Origin: Phycisphaerae bacterium
Lineage (GTDB): Bacteria > Planctomycetota > Phycisphaerae > Phycisphaerales > UBA1924
NCBI GenBank assembly: GCA_030429485.1
Contig: JAUIFD010000004.1
Coordinates: 1 to 53,145 of the forward strand
Direction: 5' to 3'
DNA length: 53,145 nt
The notes beneath the pieces are model-generated. The model searched no databases. It worked only from the letters and a program-made list of their open reading frames with translations, and had not been told where the DNA came from. Of the stretch, positions 8,509-17,465 are shown one piece after another. A program made the position numbers and the translations under genes. How positions within the stretch are numbered: the first letter of the stretch is position 1; each line of letters begins with the position of its first letter.

Positions 8509-9399
8509 TCACTCGGCGTTCTGCACCTGCTCCTTGATCCGATCGATGGAGCCCTTCACCTCGACGATCAGACGAGAGATCTGGGCGTCCGGGCTCTTGC
8601 TGGCGATCGTGTTCGCCTCGCGGAGCATCTCCTGGGCCAGGAAGTCGAGCGTTCGGCCGATCGGCTTCTCGTCGGGCCCGTCGATCATCTCCGAGAACTG
8701 CTCGATGTGACCACGGAGGCGCACGGTCTCTTCGGCGATGTCCGTCTTCTCGGCGAATACCGCGAGTTCACGCACCAGATCGCCGGGCTCGATGCTCAGC
8801 CCCGCGTCGGTCACGAGCGCGTCGATCCGCTCACGGAGGCGCTTCTCGTAGGTCTGCACCACGCCAGGAGCCAACTCGGCGATCTTCGCCAGCCGGTCGG
8901 CGATGGTGTCGCGGTGCGACCGGAGTTCCTCAAGCAGCGCCTCGCCCTCGCGCCCGCGCATCACGAGGAGCCCCTGGCAAGCCTCGCGCGTCAGCTTCTT
9001 GAACGCCTCGCGCGCTCGCCGAAGGCGTTGCTCTTCGTCATGCGGCGGCTGGAGCACGCCCGGGAGCGTGAGCAGCGTCCCGACGTCGATCGCGAGTTCC
9101 CCACTGGAGACCGCCGAGACCTTGCGGAGCTGTTCGACGTACTTGTCCAGAGCGCGATGGTTGATCTCCACCGCGGCGCCCTCCGACGTATCGGTGCAGG
9201 TGGCTGTGAGTGTGACCGTTCCGCGGTTGATCCGTCGGCGCAGCTCAGATTCCAGCTCCGCTTCCAGAGCCTGAAACTCCTCCTGCAAGCGAATGACCGC
9301 TTTGAAGTACTTGTTGTTGAGTGACCGGAGTTCGACGAGATAGTGCACGCCGTCGATCTGTGCGGATGCCTCGCCGAAGCCAGTCATGCTTCGGATCAC
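8509..9399 (-). CDS. yicC: YicC/YloC family endoribonuclease
   Basis: A 296-residue cytoplasmic protein of the YicC family, members of which cleave RNA and affect small-RNA stability in E. coli. It begins with the family hallmark MIRSMTGFGEA and has the internal ELRSLNNKYF near residue 28. The C-terminal helical DUF1732-type region includes EETVRLRGHIEQF near 220 and the conserved GRTLDFLAQEMLREANTIASKS near 246-267. I chose GTG 9399 because MIRSMT is the usual family start and AGGAGGGG lies just upstream. Its stop codon overlaps a GTG that probably begins the downstream phosphotransferase, so the two would be translationally coupled. Confidence 0.93.
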   Translation of the reverse strand: MIRSMTGFGEASAQIDGVHYLVELRSLNNKYFKAVIRLQEEFQALEAELESELRRRINRGTVTLTATCTDTSEGAAVEINHRALDKYVEQLRKVSAVSSGELAIDVGTLLTLPGVLQPPHDEEQRLRRAREAFKKLTREACQGLLVMRGREGEALLEELRSHRDTIADRLAKIAELAPGVVQTYEKRLRERIDALVTDAGLSIEPGDLVRELAVFAEKTDIAEETVRLRGHIEQFSEMIDGPDEKPIGRTLDFLAQEMLREANTIASKSPDAQISRLIVEVKGSIDRIKEQVQNAE

Positions 9400-9486
9400 G
9401 ATACCCCTCCTGCCCGGGGTCGCTCCCCGACCGCGAACACCCGTCTGCAGCCTACACGAAAGCCACGTGTCCAGTCCGGAGTCGGC

Positions 9487-9972
9487 TCATCCCCCGTCAG
9501 AGCTTGAGGGGTCGGCGGGTGGTTCATTCGTCTCGGGCTCAGGCTGATCATCACCACCTTCGTTGCCTTCGTCGGGAGGTGATACCGCCTCCGGGTCACC
9601 CGGTGGCGGAGCCTCCGCGGCGCCCCCATCCTCACCCGCCCCGGTCGCGGGCTGGTCGTCCGTCTCTGTCGGGTTCGTCGACGTGGCGGAGGCCGGCGTG
9701 GCGGTCAGATCCGCCGGGCGTGTGGCATAGACGAGCGCCACTGCGACGCAAAGCCAGATCACGAAGAAGCTGATCGTTGCGATCGTCAGCGCATCGCCCG
9801 TGCGCGCGCCGAAGGCGGTCTCGCCCGACCCGCCGGCACCGAACGCGCCCGAGAGCCCGCCGCCCTGCGGGCGCTGGATCAGCACCGTCAGGATCAAAAC
9901 GACAGACACCGCGAGAAAGAGCACGCCGAGCAGCGCGGCGACGACGGCCTGGTCGAGAGCGAGAGTGAGCAT
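9487..9972 (-). CDS. secG: Preprotein translocase subunit SecG with long acidic tail
   Basis: SecG is a small membrane partner of SecYE that aids protein export. Two membrane helices are clear (about residues 9-31 and 57-77), separated by the conserved segment LIQRPQGGGLSGAFGAGG. The family is usually 70-120 residues. Here the protein is 161, extended by a roughly 75-residue tail rich in Glu, Asp, Pro, Gly and Thr that looks disordered. The start is ATG 9972; upstream codons lack family sequence. It lies alone on the minus strand, between yicC and the UPF0173 gene. Confidence 0.88.
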   Translation of the reverse strand: MLTLALDQAVVAALLGVLFLAVSVVLILTVLIQRPQGGGLSGAFGAGGSGETAFGARTGDALTIATISFFVIWLCVAVALVYATRPADLTATPASATSTNPTETDDQPATGAGEDGGAAEAPPPGDPEAVSPPDEGNEGGDDQPEPETNEPPADPSSSDGG

Positions 9973-10057
9973 GGCGCGTTCCGTGAGGTCTATGGGAGTC
10001 GGCGCGAACAGCTTTCGCGAGGCGGAGACTCTAGGAGACCACCAGCCCCCGGGCCGC

Positions 10058-10756
10058 CTAGTGGATCTGCAGGGTCTCCCCGGGGGCCAACGCATGCACC
10101 ACCACCCCGGCCGGGCGGAACGACCCCAGATCGACCTTGATCGGCGGCCAGGTGTTGTAGTGGATCGGCACCACGTGGCGCGGGGCGATCAACTCGGCCG
10201 CCATCGACGCGTGCTCCGGGCCCATCGTGAAGCGGTCGCCGCAAGGCACGAGGGCGACCTCGGGCTTGTAGAGCTGCCCGATGAGCTTGAGGTCGCTGAA
10301 CAGGGCGGTGTCGCCGCAGTGGTAGACCACCGATCCACCCACGCTCGCCACGACACCGCAGGGCTGGCCGGTGTAATGGTCGCGACCGTCCATCGCGTAT
10401 GAAGAGGAGTGGAACGCCTGGGTCAGCGCGATGAACCCGAACGGCGTTTCGACACGCCCCCCCGGGTTCATGCTCTCGAGCCTCGTAAGCCCGAAGTGCG
10501 CTTCGAGCAGGTTGCACAGCTCGAACGCCCCGTAGATCGTCGCGCCGGTCCTCTTCGCGATCGCGACGGCATCCCCCACGTGGTCGTTGTGTCCGTGCGT
10601 GATCGCGATGTGGGTCGCGGGGATGTCGTCGGCCGTGAGCCCCGCGGTGTTGGGCGCCGCCGGGTTGCCCGTCAGGAACGGGTCGATCAGGAGGGTCGTC
10701 GGGCCCGACCGGATCATGACCGCGGCGTGGCCGAGGTAGGTGAGTTCCGCCGGCAT
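10058..10756 (-). CDS. Metal-dependent hydrolase, UPF0173 family (beta-lactamase fold)
   Basis: A 232-residue cytoplasmic hydrolase of the metallo-beta-lactamase superfamily. The metal-binding motif HGHNDHVGD sits at about residues 54-62, with further ligands in the AFHSSS, HCGDTALF and PIHYNTWP segments, as expected for the UPF0173 group. The substrate is unknown for this family. The ATG at 10756 is preceded by AAAGGAG. It is divergent from the Rid gene, with a 50-base spacer that must hold both promoters. Confidence 0.9.
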   Translation of the reverse strand: MPAELTYLGHAAVMIRSGPTTLLIDPFLTGNPAAPNTAGLTADDIPATHIAITHGHNDHVGDAVAIAKRTGATIYGAFELCNLLEAHFGLTRLESMNPGGRVETPFGFIALTQAFHSSSYAMDGRDHYTGQPCGVVASVGGSVVYHCGDTALFSDLKLIGQLYKPEVALVPCGDRFTMGPEHASMAAELIAPRHVVPIHYNTWPPIKVDLGSFRPAGVVVHALAPGETLQIH

Positions 10757-10806
10757 CGGGTGCTCCTTTCCTCTTCCGATGATACGGGGCGGGCGTACGA
10801 TCGCCC

Positions 10807-11217
10807 GTGAGGGGCACGTCGACCGGCACCGAATGGGAAGAGCGCTACGGGTATTCGCGCGCGATACGCGTGCCCACGAGTGAAGACACCGACCTCATCG
10901 TGCTCACCGGGACGGCGCCCGTCGGCGCCGACGGGGGGGTGCATGGCAAGGGCGATGCGCACGCCCAAACGCTGCGGTGCTACGAGATCATCGAAGCGGC
11001 GTTGCAGCGGCTCGGCGCAACGAGGGCCTGCCTCGTGCGTACCCGCATGTTCGTGACCGACATCAAGCGGGCCGACGAGTTCGGTCGAGCGCACCGCCAG
11101 TTCTTCGGCGAGCACCGCCCATGCCTGACGATGGTGGAGGTCTCCCGCCTCATCGAGCCGGAGATGCTCGTCGAGATCGAGGCCGAGGGCATCGTGCGTC
11201 GTGAGGACGCCCTGTAG
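10807..11217 (+). CDS. Rid (YjgF/YER057c/UK114) family protein without the catalytic arginine
   Basis: A 136-residue member of the Rid family, small trimeric cytoplasmic proteins. RidA proper hydrolyses reactive enamine/imine intermediates made by PLP enzymes, using an arginine equivalent to E. coli Arg105. Here the conserved VEVSRL strand is present (residues 110-115), but the matching position is Leu107, so imine deaminase activity is not expected. This resembles Rid subgroups of uncertain role. It starts at a GTG with the stop only 9 bases before mgtE, suggesting co-transcription. Confidence 0.82.
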   Translation: MRGTSTGTEWEERYGYSRAIRVPTSEDTDLIVLTGTAPVGADGGVHGKGDAHAQTLRCYEIIEAALQRLGATRACLVRTRMFVTDIKRADEFGRAHRQFFGEHRPCLTMVEVSRLIEPEMLVEIEAEGIVRREDAL

Positions 11218-11226
11218 CATCTTCGT

Positions 11227-12612
11227 ATGAACCCGACCGCGATGCTCCTGGAGCCGGAGGTGCGCGAGCTGATCGCGGGCCGACGCTTCGCCGAGCTTCG
11301 CGACTCGCTCGAGTCGGTCGCGCCGGCCGACGTCGCCGAGCTCGTGAGCGACCTGCTGTCCGAGGAATCGGTGGTGGTCTTTCGCCTGCTCCACCGTGAC
11401 GCAGCCGGCGAAGTGCTCGCGGAACTCGATGGAGAGCATCAGCAGGGCCTGATCGAGGCCCTCGGCGATGCGCGAGCGGTCCGCGTGCTTGAGGAGATGG
11501 ACGCCGACGACCGCGCGGCGCTGCTCGACGAGCTGCCCGAATCCGCCGCGACCCGTCTGATCAACCAGCTCTCCGAGGAAAACCGGCGCGTCACTCAGCG
11601 GATTCTGAACTACGCGGAGGATTCCGTCGGGCGTCTCGCGACGCCCGACTATGTGCGCGTGCGGTCGGATTGGACGCTCGCGCACGCGATCGAGCACCTC
11701 CGTCGGAAGGGGCGTGACGCCGAGACGATCAACTGGGTGTTTGTCGTCGATCACGCGGGCAAGCTGATCGATGACCTGCACCTCCGCCAGCTCCTGCTCG
11801 CCGATCCGGAGGCGACGGTCGCGTCGGTCATGGACGGCGCCTTCGTCGCGCTCGAAGCGAGCGAGGACCGCGAAGAAGCCGTGCGCATGATGAGCCGGTA
11901 CGACCGGACAGCCCTCCCCGTGATCGACTCGCGCGGGTACCTGATCGGCATCGTGACGGCCGACGACATCGCCGACGTTGCGGAAGAGGAGTTCACGGAG
12001 GACGTCCACAAGCTCGGCGGTCTCGAAGCGCTCGATCAGCCCTACATGACCACGCGCTTCGCCGCCATGCTGAAGAAGCGGGGGGGCTGGCTCGCGGCTC
12101 TGTTGGTGATGCAGGTGCTGACGATCTTCGTGATGTCGTCGTTCGATGAGCAGCTCGAACGCGCGGTGATCCTCGCGGTGTTTGTGCCGCTCATCATCTC
12201 TTCGGGCGGCAACACGGGCACGCAAGCCGCGTCGCTGCTCACCCGCGCGCTCGCGCTGCGGGAAGTCTCGCCCTCGGACTGGTGGCGCATCGTGCGCAAG
12301 GAACTCGCCACGGGGCTCTGCCTCGGCTCCGTGCTCGGCGTTCTCGGGATGAGCGTTGTGGTTGTCCTCGACCAGCTGGGCATCGCCCAGCACGAGCACG
12401 CGCCACGCGTCGGTTTCGTGGTCGGCACCACGATCGTCGCGATCGTGATGTGGGGCACGCTCATCGGATCGCTGTTGCCCCTCCTGCTCGACAAGCTCGG
12501 GCTCGACCCCGCGACCAGTTCCTCGCCACTCGTCGCCACCCTCATGGACGTCTCGGGCCTGGCGATCTACTTCGCCGTCGCGATGCTCTTCCTGCGCGGC
12601 ACGGTCCTGTGA
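11227..12612 (+). CDS. mgtE: Magnesium transporter MgtE
   Basis: A Mg2+ channel/transporter of the inner membrane, 461 residues, typical for the family. The order is an N-terminal helical MgtE-N domain (about 10-130), two CBS domains (about 135-255) that sense cytosolic Mg2+, then five membrane helices (about 285-460). The pore signature FVPLIISSGGNTGTQAASL lies at about 320-338. The start is ATG 11227, nine bases after the Rid gene. Family-known regulation is allosteric, through Mg2+ binding at the CBS and N domains; I see no riboswitch in the short gap. Confidence 0.95.
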   Translation: MNPTAMLLEPEVRELIAGRRFAELRDSLESVAPADVAELVSDLLSEESVVVFRLLHRDAAGEVLAELDGEHQQGLIEALGDARAVRVLEEMDADDRAALLDELPESAATRLINQLSEENRRVTQRILNYAEDSVGRLATPDYVRVRSDWTLAHAIEHLRRKGRDAETINWVFVVDHAGKLIDDLHLRQLLLADPEATVASVMDGAFVALEASEDREEAVRMMSRYDRTALPVIDSRGYLIGIVTADDIADVAEEEFTEDVHKLGGLEALDQPYMTTRFAAMLKKRGGWLAALLVMQVLTIFVMSSFDEQLERAVILAVFVPLIISSGGNTGTQAASLLTRALALREVSPSDWWRIVRKELATGLCLGSVLGVLGMSVVVVLDQLGIAQHEHAPRVGFVVGTTIVAIVMWGTLIGSLLPLLLDKLGLDPATSSSPLVATLMDVSGLAIYFAVAMLFLRGTVL

Positions 12613-12653
12613 GTGGAGCGGCGTCCGCCGCGCGTCGGCTATAGGCTCACGGC

Positions 12654-14195
12654 ATGAGCGACATCGGCGCAGCGGACGTGGGCGTGATCGGGCTGGCCGT
12701 GATGGGGCAGAATCTCGCCCTCAACATCGCCGACCACGGGTTTGTCACCGCGGTCTACAACCGCACCACCAGCGTCACCGACACGATGCTCGCCGAACAC
12801 CCGGACGGCTCGCTCGGCGCGGGGTATCGCGGGCGCGGACCGGGACGGCTCGTTGGCGCCGAGAGCCTCGAGGCGTTTGTCGCCTCGCTCAAGCGCCCGC
12901 GCGTTGCTGTGCTCCTCATCAAGGCGGGCCGACCCACCGACGCGGTCATCGATCAGCTCGCGCCTCTCCTGGAGAAGGGTGACGTCATCGTCGACGGCGG
13001 CAACGCGCACTGGGCCGACACCGAGCGCCGCCTCGAGGCCCTCGAAGCCAAAGGCATCCACTTCGTGGGCTCGGGTGTCTCCGGCGGAGAGCTGGGCGCG
13101 CGCTTCGGGCCCTCGCTCATGCCGGGCGGCTCGCGAGAGGGGTGGGCGTCGCTGCAGCCCGTGTGGGAGGCGATCGCGGCGAAGGTCGACGCCAAGACGG
13201 GCAAGCCCATCCCCGAAGGCACGGCGGGGGCGCCCGCCGACGCACCGCATGCCGAGACCTGCACCGCCTGGATCGGCCCCGGGGCGAGCGGGCACTTCGT
13301 GAAGATGGTGCACAACGGGATCGAGTACGCGGACATGCAGCTCATCGCCGAGGCGTATCAGATGCTCCGAGACGGGCTCGGCGTGAGCGCCCCCGAGCTT
13401 GCGCCCGTGTTTGCATCCTGGAACCAAGGCCCGCTCGATTCGTTCCTCATCGAGATCACGGCGGACGTGCTCGGGCAGCGCGACCCGGTCACCGGCGAGC
13501 CGTTCGTCGATGTCGTCCTGGACGCTGCCGGGCAGAAGGGCACCGGGGCATGGACGGGTATCGCCGCCCTCGAAGCGGGCGTGCCCGCGCCGAGCATCGC
13601 CGAGGCGGTGTTCGCACGGAGCCTCAGCGCAATCAAGGAGGAGCGCGTCGCGGCCGCGGAGGTCCTGAGCGGACCGACGTTGGCGACGATCGATGACCAG
13701 GCCGCGTTCGTTGACGACATGCGCACGGCGCTGCTCTGCTCCAAGATCTGCGCCTACGCCCAGGGCTTCGCACTTATGGGCGCGCGATCCGCGGAGAAGG
13801 GATGGGAGCTCGACTTCGCCACGATCGCGCAGATCTGGCGTGGCGGGTGCATCATCCGAGCACGCCTGCTCCAGGAGATCACCCTGGCCTATCGGGCCGA
13901 CCCGAAGCTGGCGAACCTCATGGTGGCGTCGTCGTTCGCGCAGGTGCTGCGCGACGGGCAGCAGGCGTGGCGGAGGGTCGTCGCCCGCGCATGCGAGCGT
14001 GGCACGCCCGTCCCCGCGATGGCGAGCGCCCTGGCCTATTTCGACGGATACCGCTCTGCGCGCGTCTCCGCGAACCTGATTCAGGCGCAGCGGGACTACT
14101 TCGGGGCGCATACCTACGAGCGGGTTGACCAGCCCCGGGGCAGGCACTTCCATCTCGACTGGCCCGAGGACGGTCGCCCGCAAGTGGAGGCCTGA
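12654..14195 (+). CDS. gnd: 6-phosphogluconate dehydrogenase, decarboxylating
   Basis: Oxidises 6-phosphogluconate to ribulose 5-phosphate and CO2 with NADP+ in the pentose phosphate pathway. The N-terminal nucleotide-binding motif is [16 protein letters not shown] at about 9-24. The central IVDGGNAHW and GVSGGE motifs and the catalytic Lys region [22 protein letters not shown] (about 219-240) are all present. At 513 residues it is somewhat longer than the usual 470-480; the extra length includes an insertion near residues 55-75 and one near 178-205. It is preceded by mgtE at 41 bases on the same strand. Confidence 0.95.
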   Translation: MSDIGAADVGVIGLAVMGQNLALNIADHGFVTAVYNRTTSVTDTMLAEHPDGSLGAGYRGRGPGRLVGAESLEAFVASLKRPRVAVLLIKAGRPTDAVIDQLAPLLEKGDVIVDGGNAHWADTERRLEALEAKGIHFVGSGVSGGELGARFGPSLMPGGSREGWASLQPVWEAIAAKVDAKTGKPIPEGTAGAPADAPHAETCTAWIGPGASGHFVKMVHNGIEYADMQLIAEAYQMLRDGLGVSAPELAPVFASWNQGPLDSFLIEITADVLGQRDPVTGEPFVDVVLDAAGQKGTGAWTGIAALEAGVPAPSIAEAVFARSLSAIKEERVAAAEVLSGPTLATIDDQAAFVDDMRTALLCSKICAYAQGFALMGARSAEKGWELDFATIAQIWRGGCIIRARLLQEITLAYRADPKLANLMVASSFAQVLRDGQQAWRRVVARACERGTPVPAMASALAYFDGYRSARVSANLIQAQRDYFGAHTYERVDQPRGRHFHLDWPEDGRPQVEA

Positions 14196-14221
14196 GCGGG
14201 AGCTAGCCGACAACGCCGAGC

Positions 14222-14884
14222 ATGTCGGAGATTCCCGCCAGGGTGAGCGGTCCCCGCGCGCTGGCCAACATGTTGCCGCACGGCCCGGTTGATGTCTTCA
14301 GCCCGTCGCTGATTCGTACGCCGCGGCTCGTCCTCCGCCCGCTCCGCACGACCGACCGGGCGGGGTTCATCCGCCTGGTGCGTGACAGCTCGCGCCACCT
14401 GGCGCCCTTCAACCCGCTGCGCGAGCCGGGCGAGTCCGACGATGGACTCTTCGAACGCCAGCTTGCCCTGACCGAGCGTGGCGACCGAACCGGACGCGCG
14501 TGGCGCCGCATGGTCGTACTCGAAGACGGGCGTCTCGCGGGCGCATGCAACCTGATCGAAGTCCGCCGCGGGATCAGTTTCGATGGCGATGCCAACTGGT
14601 GGCTCGGGCGCGAGTTCGTGCGCCAGGGCTACATGACCGAGGCTCTCGGCGCGATGATCGACTTCGCGTTTCTCGACCTACCGCGCGGGCTCGGGCTCAC
14701 GCGGATCTACGCGATGATCCAGCCGTCGAACTCAAGGTCTCGCCGCCTCGCGGATCGCATCGGGTTTGCGATGGACGGACAGCGGCACAGCCTGCACGCG
14801 GGCGGGCGTTGGGATCGCCACGAGGAATACTCGATTCATGCGCCGATCGTTCGGCGCGTTCAGGCGCCGCCAGCGGCGGGCTGA
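14222..14884 (+). CDS. GNAT N-acetyltransferase, RimJ/RimL-like
   Basis: An acetyl-CoA-dependent N-acyltransferase of 220 residues. The fold can be followed from IRTPRLVLRPLRTTD (about 30-44) through WWLGREFVRQGYMTEALGAMIDFAF (about 124-148; acetyl-CoA loop, with Gln-Gly at the usual position) to the SRRLADRIGF motif near 174-183. That order is typical of the RimJ/RimL branch, which acetylates ribosomal protein N-termini or small amines; the substrate is unknown here. ATG 14222 is used; ATG 14270 is an alternative. The 3' end overlaps the convergent HlyD-type gene by 25 bases. Confidence 0.85.
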   Translation: MSEIPARVSGPRALANMLPHGPVDVFSPSLIRTPRLVLRPLRTTDRAGFIRLVRDSSRHLAPFNPLREPGESDDGLFERQLALTERGDRTGRAWRRMVVLEDGRLAGACNLIEVRRGISFDGDANWWLGREFVRQGYMTEALGAMIDFAFLDLPRGLGLTRIYAMIQPSNSRSRRLADRIGFAMDGQRHSLHAGGRWDRHEEYSIHAPIVRRVQAPPAAG

Positions 14885-16524
14885 CGCGTCCGCTCGCCGC
14901 CGCCACCACGTCTCGCTTCGCCGCCTCCGCCAGTTGCCGCCGAGCCGCCTTCGCTCTCACCACCGCCGCCAGTGCGCGCCGGCATGACTCGCATGATCTG
15001 CCCGTCCTCGTTCATCGAAAGTCCAACGGCCTGGAGCTGCTCGGCTGACCACGGACGATCGACAATCTCCCCCGCGACCGGCTGACGGAGCAGCACGCGG
15101 ACGCCGGCGTTGAGCCCACCCTTGATCTCGGCGTTGGTGTCGGAGATCTGACCCAGCTGGACCGGCAGCTTCGCGAACCGCTCGCCCTCGGGCACATACA
15201 CGTAGCGAACCGGGCCCTCGTTGAACACCGCCTGCACCGGGACCGCGAGCGCGTCGTCGACGCGAGAGAGCGTGATCTCGGCCTCGGCCCGCATCGACGG
15301 CTTCAGCCGCTCGGACTGGTTGCTCGCGTCGAGCGCGATGCGCACGGTGTACTCGCGCCGGTTCGGGTCGCGCCATCCGCCGCCCTCCGCGAGCACGCCG
15401 ATCGACTCCACCGTGCCGTTGAAGAGCTCGTCGCCCGCCGCGTCGACCTTCACCCGTGCCCGAAGCCCGGGGCGCACCCGCCCGGCGAGGCTCTCGTGCA
15501 CCCGCACCGACGCGACCATCTCGGACGTGTCGGGCAGGATCATGAGCAGGTCGTTCGGGCGGACGGTCTGCCCGATCTGCAGCGGGCCCTCGTTGTTGCC
15601 GCGGAACATGTCGCGCTGGAGGCTGGTCGCGTAGACCACGAGCCCGTCGCGCTCCGCGATGATCGTCGCGGCCTGCAGCTGCTCCTCAAGCTCCTGGAGC
15701 TTCTCCTGTTCGATGCGAAGGCGCTCCTTCCTCGAATCGAGCGAGGATTGCTTCTGGCTCAGGTTGATCTCGTTCTGCTCCATGATGCGCTCGAGCTCGG
15801 CCTCGGCTTCCTCGAGGTCCGACTTCTTTGTCCGCTCGTCGCGCTCTCGCTGGTACTTCTCGTACGCGAGCTTGTCGAGCTCCGCCGTCTCGAGGCGGGC
15901 GACCGCCTTGTCGTACGCCAGCTCGTCGAGCTGGAACTCGTTCTCGGAGAGGAACTCCTGGGCGCGCAGCTCGCGGGCGAGATCGAGTCGGTCCTTGAGG
16001 CGCTTGAGGTCCTTCTGCGCCTGCTCAACCTCCAGCTGGAGCTGGAGTTCCTTCTTCTTGTCGTCGCCCTTCTCCCACTGGTCGAGCGCCAGGCTCGCCA
16101 GATCGATCTTGAGGTTGCCCGCCCGGACGCGCGAGAGGTTCTCGCTCTGCTGGAGCACGAGGGCGCTCTCGGCGTTGTTGACCTCGAGCTGCGCGTCGTT
16201 CACGCGGATTCGCCGGTCGTTGAGCTGGTCTTCGATCGACGCGGTATCGAGGCGAATGAGGACGTCGCCCTTCTTGACGCGCGACCCCTCGGGCACGAGT
16301 TCGATGACGCCCGCCGAGGTCTCCAGCTTCGACCGGACCTCCACCTGGTTGCGGGCCTCAAGCTCGCCCGTCGCGGTGGTCGTGATCTCGAAGCTCGAGA
16401 CCGACGCGACCGCCAGCTCCAGGGTGGGCTGGTTGGTCTCCGTGCTCGAGGATGATCGCCACCCGACGTACGCGAGGGCAGACAGGATGACAATCGCACC
16501 GATCGCGGTGATCCACTTGGTCAT
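14860..16524 (-). CDS. HlyD-type membrane-fusion/periplasmic adaptor protein
   Basis: A 554-residue adaptor of the kind that bridges an inner-membrane transporter to the periplasm or outer membrane. It has a single N-terminal membrane anchor (about 7-23), a biotinyl-lipoyl-like half (VEVRSKLETSAGVIELV, GDVLIRLDT), a long alpha-helical coiled coil (about 115-300), the second lipoyl half and a beta-barrel domain (about 325-490). A Gly/Arg-rich low-complexity tail of about 40 residues ends it. No ABC or RND transporter gene is adjacent; only the convergent GNAT and the divergent mqnB flank it, so its partner lies elsewhere. Membership of an efflux or secretion system cannot be decided. Confidence 0.88.
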   Translation of the reverse strand: MTKWITAIGAIVILSALAYVGWRSSSSTETNQPTLELAVASVSSFEITTTATGELEARNQVEVRSKLETSAGVIELVPEGSRVKKGDVLIRLDTASIEDQLNDRRIRVNDAQLEVNNAESALVLQQSENLSRVRAGNLKIDLASLALDQWEKGDDKKKELQLQLEVEQAQKDLKRLKDRLDLARELRAQEFLSENEFQLDELAYDKAVARLETAELDKLAYEKYQRERDERTKKSDLEEAEAELERIMEQNEINLSQKQSSLDSRKERLRIEQEKLQELEEQLQAATIIAERDGLVVYATSLQRDMFRGNNEGPLQIGQTVRPNDLLMILPDTSEMVASVRVHESLAGRVRPGLRARVKVDAAGDELFNGTVESIGVLAEGGGWRDPNRREYTVRIALDASNQSERLKPSMRAEAEITLSRVDDALAVPVQAVFNEGPVRYVYVPEGERFAKLPVQLGQISDTNAEIKGGLNAGVRVLLRQPVAGEIVDRPWSAEQLQAVGLSMNEDGQIMRVMPARTGGGGESEGGSAATGGGGEARRGGGGERTRQPAAGGA

Positions 16525-16621
16525 GACCGAGGCCCCTCCTGACGGGTGATCCTGGCGTGCCGGCGCGCACCAAACCCGGGCGAACGCCCGCGCGCCGAAT
16601 GTTCATATCTACTGTACGACC

Positions 16622-17335
16622 GTGGGTTCCACTCCCTTCCGAGATTCCGGGCTCTTGGGCCCGATCGCGCGTGCCGGGCGGGTGCTGTTCGTTCTGGCAT
16701 CGGAGGTGGAAGCATCGGCGTTCGCGGAGGGAATCGGTCTTGCCCCGCCCGTGCGCGGCGAGGTCTCAAGAGGCGACCGCGCGTTCGACCTCGTCGTGAG
16801 CGGGGTCGGGAAGACCAACGCCGCCCAAGCGACCGCTTCCGCGCTCGCAGGCGGCTCGCCCCCCGCTGCGGTGATTAACGTCGGAATCGCGGGGGCCTTG
16901 CCGAGAAAGTCGGGACCGTTAGAGGTCGGCTCGGTGGTCCTCGCGACCCTGAGCCTCTTCGCCGATGAAGGGGTGAGCACGCCGGATCGATTTATCGGAC
17001 TTTCAGAGTTGGGGTTCGCGTCTCCTGGGGTTGACGATCGATTCCCCGCTGATCAGGGCCTGCTCCAAGTGCTCAGCTCCGCGGGGATCGCCGGCCCGAT
17101 CGCCACGGTCTCCACCTGCTCCGGCAACGACGCGTCGTCGGAGGCGATCGCTGAGCGGACCGGCGCGATCGCGGAGGCGATGGAAGGCGCCGCGGTGGCC
17201 CTGGCGGCAGCAAGGGCGGGGGTTCCGTTCGCCGAGGTGCGGGTCATCAGCAACCGGACAGGTGACCGAGCGCACCAGGGCTGGGACATGAGCCTCGCGC
17301 TCGCCACCCTCCGCCGATTCGCTGCCGGTCTGTAG
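16622..17335 (+). CDS. mqnB: Futalosine hydrolase (nucleosidase family)
   Basis: A 237-residue nucleosidase of the MTAN/PNP superfamily. The motifs VGKTNAAQA (about 63-71), NVGIAGALP (about 85-93) and VSTCSGNDA followed by AMEGAAVALAAARAGVPFAEVR (about 160-205) fit futalosine hydrolase, which removes the base from futalosine in the alternative menaquinone pathway. The Glu of AMEGAA and an Asp near NRTGDR are the expected catalytic residues. 5'-methylthioadenosine/SAH nucleosidase is the main alternative. It starts at a GTG and is followed about 130 bases later by the pil operon. No other mqn gene is in the window. Confidence 0.8.
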   Translation: MGSTPFRDSGLLGPIARAGRVLFVLASEVEASAFAEGIGLAPPVRGEVSRGDRAFDLVVSGVGKTNAAQATASALAGGSPPAAVINVGIAGALPRKSGPLEVGSVVLATLSLFADEGVSTPDRFIGLSELGFASPGVDDRFPADQGLLQVLSSAGIAGPIATVSTCSGNDASSEAIAERTGAIAEAMEGAAVALAAARAGVPFAEVRVISNRTGDRAHQGWDMSLALATLRRFAAGL

Positions 17336-17465
17336 TTCTCGGACGACCCCGTACGGGCTGACCAGCGCCCACGGTCTGCGAACTCGCCCGCATGAGCGAG
17401 ACGGCTCATCCGACCGGTACGGACAACCGATCGCCTCATTGGACCCCACACCTCGGGGAGGGCCA

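Noticed and set aside
9415-9429. CGGGG/CCCCG hairpin upstream of yicC
   Set aside because: A five-base stem with no T-run in GC-rich sequence is likely chance; it also lies near the yicC ribosome site.
10714-12399. 561-codon minus-strand open frame opposite mgtE
   Set aside because: It also runs into the Rid gene region, lacks family features and is rich in His, Arg and Ala, as expected for a shadow frame.
12639-14213. 524-codon minus-strand open frame opposite gnd
   Set aside because: gnd on the plus strand is unambiguous; the antisense product has no motif.
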